From Planctomycetota bacterium (GTDB lineage: Bacteria; Planctomycetota; Phycisphaerae; Phycisphaerales; SM1A02): a stretch of DNA of 53,577 nucleotides. The notes beneath the pieces were generated by a model. That model saw only the letters and a program-made list of their open reading frames with translations. It was not told where the DNA came from and ran no database searches. This document shows positions 46,783-53,577 of this stretch, in pieces (the first letter of the stretch is position 1; each line of letters opens with the position of its first letter). Made by a program: the position numbers and the translations under genes. Location of the stretch: NCBI GenBank assembly GCA_017859745.1, contig JAFMML010000014.1:1-53577 (forward strand). Reading direction: 5' to 3'.

Positions 46783-47343
46783 TCAGATCAGGTCCGAGAG
46801 ATCCGCAAGCGTCGGATCCACGGCGAGGGTCTTCGTCGCCAACGACAGCCGGCTCTTGATGGTCCCGACGGGGACGTGCAGCACCTCGGCGATCTCCACG
46901 AGCGAGAGGCCGTCGGCGAACCGCAGATGCACCGCCTCGCGTTGACCTTCCGGCAGCTTCGCCACCGCCTCGGCGAGGCGACGACTGCGATCGAACTGTT
47001 CGTCGGCCGACTTGCCGGACGACCCCGACGGCGGGTCGATCGCGATCTCGCCGGCACCGCGAGCCCTTCGCTGCTGCTCCGCCAGCCGGATCGCGTTGTG
47101 CCGCACCACCGGGTAGAGAAAGGACTCGACCTTGCCCACCAGCACGAATCCCGGGAACTTCGTCATCCAGTAGCGGGTCGTCTCCTGCACCGCATCGGCC
47201 GCGAGGTCGCGGTCGCCGACGGTGCGATGCGCGAGGCGGAACATGAAGTCGCGGTGCCTGCGGTAGAGCGCCTCGAACGCCGCGACCTCGCCGCCATTCG
47301 CGGCGAGGACGAGCTCGCGATCGCTGCGGGGGTCGAGGGGCAG
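46783..47343 (-). CDS. ECF-type RNA polymerase sigma factor (start codon unclear)
   Basis: Region 2 reads ELVLAANGGEVAAFEALYRRHRDFMFRLAHRTVGDRDLAADAVQETTRYW and region 4 reads LPEGQREAVHLRFADGLSLVEIAEVLHVPVGTIKSRL, both typical of ECF sigma factors. The first ATG (47244) lies inside region 2 and would remove its first helix. Between that ATG and the in-frame stop at 47204-47206 side of rsmJ (47404-47406) there is no ATG, GTG or TTG; the only likely start is CTG at 47343 (LPLDPRSDRELVL). The frame begins right after the rsmJ stop. A membrane protein follows 90 bp downstream. Confidence 0.82.
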   Translation of the reverse strand: MPLDPRSDRELVLAANGGEVAAFEALYRRHRDFMFRLAHRTVGDRDLAADAVQETTRYWMTKFPGFVLVGKVESFLYPVVRHNAIRLAEQQRRARGAGEIAIDPPSGSSGKSADEQFDRSRRLAEAVAKLPEGQREAVHLRFADGLSLVEIAEVLHVPVGTIKSRLSLATKTLAVDPTLADLSDLI

Positions 47344-47403
47344 AGGGCAGCTCCGGATCGGACGGTGCGGGCGGAACGGCGGCGCAAAGGCCGGGGACGA
47401 CGG

Positions 47404-48198
47404 TCAGGGGTGTCTGATCGGCAGATACGCGTCGATCCGCAGCAACTTGGTGGCGATCGAGTGGGCGACGTCCTCGGCAAGCGGACTCGCCCAGGCGGGC
47501 CGCTTGACGATCACCCGCCTGCGAGCGATCCGCCGAGCGGGCTCGACGAGTTCCGCAGCCTGCGGATCCTCGCCTGCAAGCGCTCGCAGCATCTGCGCCG
47601 ACTTGGGCGGCAATGCCGCCTTGCCGCGTCGCTCCGCGGGGTACATGGGGTCGAGGAGCACGACGTCGACCGGTTCGATCGCACCAGCAGCGATTGCGGC
47701 CATGATCTCGCGGGCCTCCGGGATCTCGACGAGCCGAACGCGTTGGGCGACCTCGGCAAGATCGTCCCGATCGCCCGCCCCTTCCCGCGCCGCCGCGAGT
47801 CCCTCGTCGAGCAGCCACCGGATCCACGGGTTTCGCTCGCAGGCGATCACCCGCCACCCCGCCGCGGCGAGCCGCACGGCATCGGTCCCGAAGCCCGCGG
47901 TCGCGTCGAGGAGCACGCCCGGCGGAGTCCCCGCGCCCCGCACCACCGGCGACCGTCGCGCTTCGGCGACGGTCGGGCAGTCGAGTTCGACCCTGAACCC
48001 CGCGGACCGCGGCCAGCCCGGGAGCCTCGCCTGCAGCCGCCCGTCGACGACTTCAAGCCGCACCCGATGCCGGTCCTCGGGCGCGATCGCAGACTCGTCG
48101 ACGGCGACCGTCGCGCCGAACCCGACGGCGTCACGGGCGGCGGAGGTCTCTGGATCGCCGAGGAAGATCACGTCGTGCACCGGGGTATTGTGCGACAT
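47404..48198 (-). CDS. rsmJ: 16S rRNA m2G1516 methyltransferase RsmJ-like
   Basis: RsmJ methylates G1516 of 16S rRNA. The 264-residue product shows the family motifs VLLDATAGFGTDAVRLAAAG, VIACERNPWIRWLLDEGLAAA, VVLLDPMYPAERRGKAALPPK and RVIVKRPAWASPLA. The N-terminal ~60 residues (HDVIFLGDPETSAAR) match the usual RsmJ lead domain. The start MSHNTPVHD at 48198 was chosen because the recognised fold begins shortly after. The stop is followed at once by the ECF sigma frame. Confidence 0.88.
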   Translation of the reverse strand: MSHNTPVHDVIFLGDPETSAARDAVGFGATVAVDESAIAPEDRHRVRLEVVDGRLQARLPGWPRSAGFRVELDCPTVAEARRSPVVRGAGTPPGVLLDATAGFGTDAVRLAAAGWRVIACERNPWIRWLLDEGLAAAREGAGDRDDLAEVAQRVRLVEIPEAREIMAAIAAGAIEPVDVVLLDPMYPAERRGKAALPPKSAQMLRALAGEDPQAAELVEPARRIARRRVIVKRPAWASPLAEDVAHSIATKLLRIDAYLPIRHP

Positions 48199-48977
48199 CG
48201 CGGCGTCGATGGACTCGGACCGCCGTGGACCCGGTGGAATCACCGGCCGTGGCCGATCGGATACGCCGCAAGTCCCACCCGCTCCGACCCGCGGGTCCCG
48301 GACCCGATCGCGATCGAAGGCTCGTCCGGATTCGAGGCCTCGTCCGCGAAGGAGGCACCGCCGGGGCGGCGGCATGGATGCACTCGCACCGTCTGATGTC
48401 GCACTGGCGCCGGGAGACGGTCCTGCCGAGGCTCCAGCTCCGCGACGAGGAGGTCCGCGACGAGCAACTCGTCGCCGATCCGGCCACGCAGCACCCGCGG
48501 ATCGTCGAGTTCCTCGGCCTCGACTGGGACGGGGCGTGCACCCGCTTCCACGAGCCCCCGCAGAACCGTCCGCACCCTCAGCGACGACCAGGTGAACCGA
48601 CCGCTCCACACCTCGAGCGTGGCCCGATGGCAGCGCGACGAGAAGCACCTTCACGGCATCGACCGGCCCGATCCGGCCCCGACGGCGTAGGCCCCGCCTG
48701 ACGAGCTTCGCCGGACCGTCCCAACGGCAGGCCGGGTGTCACGGCGTCGTGAAGGACGACCTTGGGACGGCGGTCGTGTCGCCCGGACAGGTGACGCGCG
48801 ATCGGAATCGCTCGCGTTCGCGTCATTTCTTCCCACCAGACGGTGGCATGCGGCCGCCGCGGGGTGCACACTCAAGAGGTCTTGTTGCGGGTCCCGCCGG
48901 ATTGGTCCGCGCCGCCCCGATCCTCTCGCCACCGTCCTCGATCGACTCGCCTTGTGACGCCGGCCTGGAGCATGAAC
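48199..48977. other. Region between rsmJ and the second PEP-CTERM-like gene
   Basis: These 779 bases contain the sulfotransferase remnant (48378-48690). The remaining ~180 bases before it and ~290 bases after it show no gene, repeat or clear terminator. Confidence 0.6.
48378..48690 (+). pseudogene. Frameshifted C-terminal remnant of a sulfotransferase
   Basis: In one frame, HRLMSHWRRETVLPRLQLRDEE and LVADPATQHPRIVEFLGLDWDGACTRFHE match the end of the PAPS-dependent sulfotransferase domain (compare RLMxHWR..., EDLVADPExQxRRxLxFLGLxWDxAC). After CCCCC near 48557 the match moves by one base: RTVRTLSDDQVNRPLHTSSV and ARWQRDEKHL match the canonical VRTxSxxQVxxPxYxSSxGRW end and stop at 48688-48690. 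The N-terminal PAPS-binding part is absent. It looks like a decayed gene end, or one with a sequencing indel. Confidence 0.7.
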
Positions 48978-49817
48978 ATGTCGACCCACCCCCCGATCAC
49001 GCCCGCGCCCCTGCTCGTTTCCAACGATCCCGAACTCGCGCCGCCTCGCCCCGCGACGCGTCCGATCGTTCGGAAGCGGGGCGAGCACGCCCGTGGCGGG
49101 TCCCGCAGCCGTTCCCACGGCTGGTCCCGCAGCGGCGCCGCCGCCGCGATGCTCTTCGGCGGCACGCTCGGCGCGACCAGCTCGCTCCACGCCGGCGGCG
49201 GAAGTTTCGCCTACGGGAACATGCACTTCGGGACGGTCACCAGCCTGACCATCGACATCGATGGATCCTGGGCAGCGCCGTACGCCTCGCGCCCGATCAC
49301 CTCGGTCGACTTCACCGCGAATGCCGGTCCGTACACCTCGTTGTCGGGCAGCGTCTCTTCGTCCGCAAGCGGCAACGGATACAACTATGACGCCGATGGC
49401 GTCACCGATCTCGTGAATCCGTCCACCATCTTCGACCGCCTCAGCGCACGCACGGACTTCTACAACTGGTATCCCGTGGGTCAGGATCCCTATCCGACGA
49501 TCAAGAACGGCTTCGTCGAGTACGTGCTGAACATCACCACCGCGGTGACGATCAACCTGTACGGCGACGGAACGTTGGGTGGTGCGCTGCAGCCGGGCCT
49601 CGTGGTGACGCTCGATGGGACCTCGATCGCCACCGGCGCGACGCTCGGGGTCGGTACCCGCACGCTTCGATACACCTGGACCAACTACAGCCAAACGTCC
49701 AACCAGTTCGGCATGTATGCGGAACTCCTTGCCGTGCCCACGGCCGTGCCCGGCGGAGGATGCGTGCTGATCGCAGGCCTCGTCGGCCTCGCCTGCAGCG
49801 CTCGTCGCCGCCGCTGA
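48978..49817 (+). CDS. Secreted beta-rich protein with PEP-CTERM-like sorting tail (second)
   Basis: The 279-residue product has an N-terminal signal after a charged leader (AAAAMLFGGTLGATSSLHAGG). A Ser/Thr/Gly-rich domain follows with DIDGSWAAPYASRPITSVDF, GYNYDADGVTDLVNPS and GFVEYVLNITTAVTINLYGDGTLGG. The tail VPTAVPGGGCVLIAGLVGLACSARRRR has motif, hydrophobic helix and Arg cluster, like the protein at 41158-41925. The ATG at 48978 has GGAG 7 nt upstream; another ATG lies two codons earlier. The domain function is unknown. Confidence 0.75.
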   Translation: MSTHPPITPAPLLVSNDPELAPPRPATRPIVRKRGEHARGGSRSRSHGWSRSGAAAAMLFGGTLGATSSLHAGGGSFAYGNMHFGTVTSLTIDIDGSWAAPYASRPITSVDFTANAGPYTSLSGSVSSSASGNGYNYDADGVTDLVNPSTIFDRLSARTDFYNWYPVGQDPYPTIKNGFVEYVLNITTAVTINLYGDGTLGGALQPGLVVTLDGTSIATGATLGVGTRTLRYTWTNYSQTSNQFGMYAELLAVPTAVPGGGCVLIAGLVGLACSARRRR

Positions 49818-49850
49818 CTTCGCCGCCGAGAACGCAACTCGATCGCCTTT

Positions 49851-49880
49851 CGCCGCCACGGGCTCCAGTCCGTGGCGGCG
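49851..49880 (+). terminator. Hairpin after the second PEP-CTERM-like gene
   Basis: CGCCGCCACGG pairs perfectly with CCGTGGCGGCG around an 8-nt loop, 34 nt after the stop. There is no T-run, so it may be a factor-independent stall or mRNA-stabilising hairpin. Confidence 0.5.
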
Positions 49881-49940
49881 ATCGCATGGCGTCACGATCA
49901 CGATCCCAAGCGTGGACGAGCCCCCTTTCACGAGGTTTCG

Positions 49941-49946
49941 TAGACT
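49941..49946 (+). promoter_or_regulatory. -10-like TAGACT upstream of the cystathionine beta-synthase gene
   Basis: TAGACT lies 21 nt before the ATG at 49968, leaving a ~14-nt leader with CGGAG close to the start. Confidence 0.45.
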
Positions 49947-49967
49947 CCTCCTCTCCCGGAGTCCGCC

Positions 49968-51359
49968 ATGTCCGCCACCCGCACCGCCGCCCCCGTCTTC
50001 CACAACGTCCTCGAGATGATCGGCAACACCCCGATGCTCGAGCTTCGCAACCTCGACACCGGACCGTGTCGGCTCTTCGTCAAGATGGAGTCGATGAACC
50101 CGGGGAACTCGATCAAGGACCGCATCGCGGTCGCCATGGTCGAGCGGGCCGAGCGCGAAGGCATGCTCAAGCCCGGAGGCCGGATCATCGAGGCGACCGC
50201 AGGCAACACCGGGCTCTCGCTCGCCCTCGTCGCGAGTCAGAAGGGTTATCGCCTGACCGTGGTGGTGCCGGACAAGATGAGCGACGAGAAGATCTCCCAC
50301 CTTCGGGCGATGGGTGCCGAGATCGTGCTGACCCGGTCGGACGTTGGCAAGGGTCATCCGGAGTACTACCAGGACGTCGCGGCGCGGCTTGCGACGGAGG
50401 ATCCCGACGCCCACTTCATCAACCAGTTCGAGAATCCCGCGAACCCCCAGAGCCACTACGAGACGACCGGCCCGGAGATCTGGGAGCAGATGGACGGCCG
50501 CATCGACACCTTCGTCGCGGGTGTGGGCTCGGGCGGCACCGTGACCGGCGTCGGAAGGTTCCTCAAGGAGCGCAATCCCGCCATCGAGATCGTGCTCGCC
50601 GATCCAGAGGGCTCGATCCTCGCCGCGAAGGTCAACGAGGGCCGCGACGTGCCCGCCGGATCCTGGCTCGTCGAGGGCATCGGCGAGGACTTCGTGCCCG
50701 ACATCCTCGACCTCTCGTACGTCGACGTCGCCTACGCCATCTCCGACGGCGAGGCGTTCCACACCGCACGGGAACTGCTCCGCAAGGAAGGCGTGCTCGC
50801 GGGATCCAGCGTGGGCACCCTGCTGACCGCGGCGCTCCGCCACTGCCGGGCCCAGACCGAGCCCAAGACGGTGGTCTCCCTGATCTGCGACAACGGCGCG
50901 AAGTACCTCTCGAAGATGTTCAACGACTTCTGGATGATCGATCAGGGGTTCATCGAGCGGGAGAGCCACGGAGATCTGCGCGATCTGATCGCGCGGCGGC
51001 ACCTCGACAGGGAGGACTTCACGCTGGCTCCGAAGACCCCGATCCACCAGGCCGTGAAGCGGATGCGGATGTACGGAGTCAGCCAGATGGCCGTCGTCGA
51101 CGAGAACGACTGGCCGGTCGGCATCATCGACGAGAGCGACATCCTGCTGGCGCTGGTCTCCAACGCCGGCAGCGATCGCGAACCCGTCGAGAACTTCATG
51201 ACCACGCGTCTGGAGATGATCTCGCCGGAGGCGTCGGTGAACGACCTGATGCCGATCTTCCGGGCCGATCGCGTGGCGATGGTGGCGGACGCGAGCCACT
51301 ACTACGGGATGATCACCAAGATCGACGTGATCAACTACCTGCGAAAGCAGCTCGCGTAG
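49968..51359 (+). CDS. cbs: Cystathionine beta-synthase (PLP) with C-terminal CBS pair
   Basis: The 463-residue product has the PLP beta-family fold: NVLEMIGNTPMLEL, MESMNPGNSIKDRIA with the PLP lysine, EATAGNTGLSLALVA, the phosphate loop GVGSGGTVTGVGR and AGSSVGTLLTAAL. Two CBS motifs follow (about 350-460, VKRMRMYGVSQMAVVDENDWPVGIIDESDIL and SVNDLMPIFRADRVAMVADASHYYGMITKIDVI). This layout is that of cystathionine beta-synthase, which condenses serine and homocysteine; an O-acetylserine sulfhydrylase role cannot be excluded. It may connect with metH in homocysteine metabolism, although it is 13 kb away. Confidence 0.92.
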   Translation: MSATRTAAPVFHNVLEMIGNTPMLELRNLDTGPCRLFVKMESMNPGNSIKDRIAVAMVERAEREGMLKPGGRIIEATAGNTGLSLALVASQKGYRLTVVVPDKMSDEKISHLRAMGAEIVLTRSDVGKGHPEYYQDVAARLATEDPDAHFINQFENPANPQSHYETTGPEIWEQMDGRIDTFVAGVGSGGTVTGVGRFLKERNPAIEIVLADPEGSILAAKVNEGRDVPAGSWLVEGIGEDFVPDILDLSYVDVAYAISDGEAFHTARELLRKEGVLAGSSVGTLLTAALRHCRAQTEPKTVVSLICDNGAKYLSKMFNDFWMIDQGFIERESHGDLRDLIARRHLDREDFTLAPKTPIHQAVKRMRMYGVSQMAVVDENDWPVGIIDESDILLALVSNAGSDREPVENFMTTRLEMISPEASVNDLMPIFRADRVAMVADASHYYGMITKIDVINYLRKQLA

Positions 51360-51614
51360 CGAGGGGGGTCGGACGGGTGGGACCGGTCGGTCAGTCGAAG
51401 GCCATGCCACCGACGCGGGGTCGTGGACGATGCCGATCGTTGCGGCGGAGCGTCGTGGTCGGAGGGTGTCCTCGTCTCTTCCCTCGTCTCTGCCCTCGTC
51501 GTCCTCGGTGAACCCCCAGCTGCCGCGATCTCCTCCGATGTCGGTGGGTGTCGCCGATTGATCGCGATCGATCGGGATTGACCAACCACCCGAACGGAAC
51601 TGGAATCCCCTGGC

Positions 51615-52856
51615 TCAGGGAATCCTCTTCACCCGCAGCCCGATGTCGCTGCTCGAGTACTCCGGGCCGAAGCCGTCGCCGCGGTAGGAGGACCGCTGGA
51701 ACGTGGGAATGAAGAACCAGCTCCCGCCACGAAGCACCTGCGACTCTCCGGTCTTCGGACCGAGTGGATTGACCGACGGACTCACCTCGTAGTAGGTGGC
51801 GTCGAAGAAGTCCTCGACCCACTCCCACACGTTGCCGGACATGTCGTGGAAGCCGAGTGCGTTGCCGAGCTTCCCGCCGACCGGATGCGTCTGGAATCCG
51901 GAGTTGTCCTCGTACCACGCGATCGTGCCGACGGTCGCGTCGTCGTCGCTTCCGTTGTTGAACGCCGTCTCCGTCCCGGCCCGACAGGCGTACTCCCACT
52001 CCGCCTCCGTCGCCAGAATCAGACCCGTCACCTGCTCCCACTCCTGGATCCGGTTCCATGAGATCCGTTCGACCGGCCGATTGGGCACCTCGTTCGCGGG
52101 GACGGCGTCCGTCGCATAGGTGAAGAAGCTGGGATTGCTCCCCATGACCGCGGTCCACTGAGCCTGGGTCACCTCGTAGCGACTGAGATAGAAGGCCTCG
52201 GTCAGCGTCACTTCGTGGACGGGGTTCTCATCGGGATCGCACGGGTAGGCAAGCGACGCCGAGCAGCCCATGTCGAAGGTCCCCGGGGGCACCAGCAGCA
52301 TCTCGATCTGGGTGATGTTGTCGGTGACCCGCCACGGCAGGCCCGTGGCGAGAATCGCCTCCCGGAGCGCGGCATTGGTCACGACTGCGGGATCGGGCTC
52401 CTGCTCGACGACCGTGTACCCCTCGGGCGGCGTGTAGGTGAAGCCCTGCGTCAGCGTCACGCTGCCTGCCGAGGTGGTCACCACGACATCCGCCGGACCG
52501 GCCGTCTTGCTCGGAGGCGTCGTCGCGGTGATCGTCGTCGAATCGACGCCGACCACATCGGTGGCAGGCATCCCGCCGACCGTGACCGACTGCACGCCAC
52601 CGAGGGACTGGCCGCTGATCGTGATCGGGGTCCCGCCAGCGATCGTGCCCACGCTCGGAGCCACCATCGTGATGACGGCCGGGCAGGTCGGTCCCCACTC
52701 GGAGAGCAGGATCCCCAGATCGACGCCGTCGACGACGCCGTCGCCGTTGAGATCGCTCGGCGCACATTGCGACGAGGCCGAGGACGTCATCCCCAGACTC
52801 GCCACCAGCACTCCGAGCACGGACCATCCACGACACTGTGCGGCGTTCAGACTCAT
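51615..52856 (-). CDS. Secreted protein: dockerin-like, TIG and FGE/SUMF1-fold domains
   Basis: The 413-residue product has a signal peptide (LGVLVASLGMTSSASSQ) and one dockerin-like unit DLNGDGVVDGVDLGILLSEWG (about 34-54). An IPT/TIG domain follows (about 62-150, APSVGTIAGGTPITISGQSL, FTYTPP). The formylglycine-generating-enzyme-type fold (about 190-413) shows MLLVPPGTFDMGC, VTLTEAFYLSRYEVTQAQW, PVERISWNRIQEWE, LATEAEWEYACRAG, DMSGNVWEWVEDF and VLRGGSWFF. The two catalytic Cys of true FGE (in the GGS...C....C region) are missing: the region reads GGSWFFIPTFQRSSYRGDG. It is therefore probably a non-catalytic or differently acting member. GGAG lies 10 nt upstream of the ATG. Confidence 0.85.
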   Translation of the reverse strand: MSLNAAQCRGWSVLGVLVASLGMTSSASSQCAPSDLNGDGVVDGVDLGILLSEWGPTCPAVITMVAPSVGTIAGGTPITISGQSLGGVQSVTVGGMPATDVVGVDSTTITATTPPSKTAGPADVVVTTSAGSVTLTQGFTYTPPEGYTVVEQEPDPAVVTNAALREAILATGLPWRVTDNITQIEMLLVPPGTFDMGCSASLAYPCDPDENPVHEVTLTEAFYLSRYEVTQAQWTAVMGSNPSFFTYATDAVPANEVPNRPVERISWNRIQEWEQVTGLILATEAEWEYACRAGTETAFNNGSDDDATVGTIAWYEDNSGFQTHPVGGKLGNALGFHDMSGNVWEWVEDFFDATYYEVSPSVNPLGPKTGESQVLRGGSWFFIPTFQRSSYRGDGFGPEYSSSDIGLRVKRIP

Positions 52857-53577
52857 GACGTTCGATCTCCAATTCAGCGCGACTAAGGTCGGCGCGACTA
52901 AGGACGGAAGGAAAGAGTGCAACAGATCCCGACCAGACGACAGACGCATCTCGCCGCGGCCTGCTTGGCCGACGTGCTCCGCCGCGTTGGGCACTCGAGA
53001 TCTGGACCTCGCGGTGGTGATTACCAGACCCCAACGAATCAAAGTTGTCGTCAATTCGGGGAACGTCCAACGCGGTGTCAGAAGATTTACGCTGCGCACA
53101 TCGCCGGCGGCATTCGTCGAGCGCGGTTGACGGCGTCGCGGTCATGGAGAGTCCCCCGATCCAGCGAGCGATCGGGCGCACCCTCGAATCGGAACCACTT
53201 GCTTGTGATTCACTCGTACTTCACCCGAACGGGTGGCGCGCTCGAGGCGGGAGGTCTGTTGCGGGCGAGCGAAGCGGTGATCGGGACGCGGGTCGCCCGC
53301 ACTGCCCTCTCCGACCCGGGGTCGCCGCCCTCCAACACTCCATTCCTCCACGACTCCCCCCACGGAAGTCCAGGCGTCCACCACGACTCCTGGGCCTCGA
53401 CCCACTTGCCATTGAGAATCGGTCGCAATATCGTTCGCCTTGGAGGGGCGGAAGGGCCGCTCTCCGGTTTCCCACGTCGTGCCATCAGGCCCGTGTTCCA
53501 AACCCAGGCACGGCGAGATCGTCGAGACGCCCCCTTGACCACTCCGACCACCACCCCCCCCCGAGTGCCCCTGTCGG
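52857..53577. other. Right-end region without a recognised gene
   Basis: These 721 bases carry the promoter region of the FGE-fold gene, a 15-bp-spaced duplication at 52877-52903, and several weak ORFs with no recognisable domain. Because the window ends here, part of a gene could continue to the right. Confidence 0.5.
52877..52903. repeat. 12-bp duplication in the FGE-fold gene leader
   Basis: gcgcgactaagg occurs twice, 15 bp apart, 21 nt upstream of the ATG at 52856 (minus strand). Confidence 0.8.

Noticed and set aside
53142-53554. Two overlapping minus-strand ORFs at the right end (119 and 114 residues)
   Set aside because: Neither shows a recognisable domain, and overlapping frames of similar length suggest composition-driven openness.

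Overview
The window is GC-rich bacterial chromosome with dense, mostly unidirectional short operons. No rRNA, CRISPR array, insertion sequence or phage gene was seen. It most resembles a member of the Planctomycetota, probably class Phycisphaerae. The reasons are dockerin-like DxNGDGxVDGxDL motifs on secreted enzymes, two short secreted proteins with VPGG plus poly-Arg tails (a PEP-CTERM-like variant), many short lipoproteins, a fused GldF/GldG ABC permease, and very high third-position GC. The taxonomic call is inference; the gene calls come from motifs read in the translations.

Layout. 1-4.6 kb: ABM-fold protein, dprA, class I fructose-bisphosphate aldolase and a Na+/Ca2+ exchanger. 4.6-9.7 kb: mnmA, a divergent RNase HII-like gene and fusA, with a 630-bp region before fusA that holds a promoter, tandem repeats and a possible tiny gene. 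9.8-12.5 kb: a membrane SpoIIE-type phosphatase overlapping ribD. 12.5-17.6 kb: an ABC cassette (ATPase, fused GldF-GldG permease, DUF4340-like protein) with 4-nt overlaps. 17.8-22.9 kb: a PAS/GAF/REC protein, prmC with an insertion, a small hypothetical protein and a glycogen-synthase-type glycosyltransferase, followed by tRNA-Arg(UCG). 23-31.4 kb: a dockerin-tagged di-haem peroxidase, a formimidoylglutamase-like ureohydrolase, a REC-GAF-HD-GYP regulator, two lipoproteins and a ZIP transporter. 31.5-36.4 kb: an alpha/beta hydrolase behind metH. 37.2-40.6 kb: an S41 protease and two paralogous LolA-like proteins. 41.2-48.2 kb: a PEP-CTERM-like protein, then a leftward cluster rsmJ - ECF sigma - membrane protein - VIT/vWA lipoprotein - 65-codon ORF - rsmE. 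48.2-53.6 kb: a frameshifted sulfotransferase remnant, a second PEP-CTERM-like protein, cystathionine beta-synthase with CBS domains, and a dockerin/TIG/FGE-fold secreted protein.

Most notable patterns. (1) Seven genes have a TAnnnT -10-like hexamer ending only 6-9 nt before the start codon, which predicts leaderless mRNAs; two divergent gene pairs share intergenic regions of 44 and 54 bp built this way. (2) At least nine loci carry short (9-15 bp) tandem duplications, mostly at gene edges (start codon, stop codon, promoter, signal peptide). (3) The ECF sigma gene has no ATG, GTG or TTG upstream of its conserved region 2 helix. (4) The sigma/membrane/vWA cluster lies between two 16S rRNA methyltransferase genes and looks like an envelope-signalling unit not linked to a known system. 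No single fully novel system can be proven from sequence alone; the sigma/vWA cluster and the GYG-type RNase HII relative are the best candidates.
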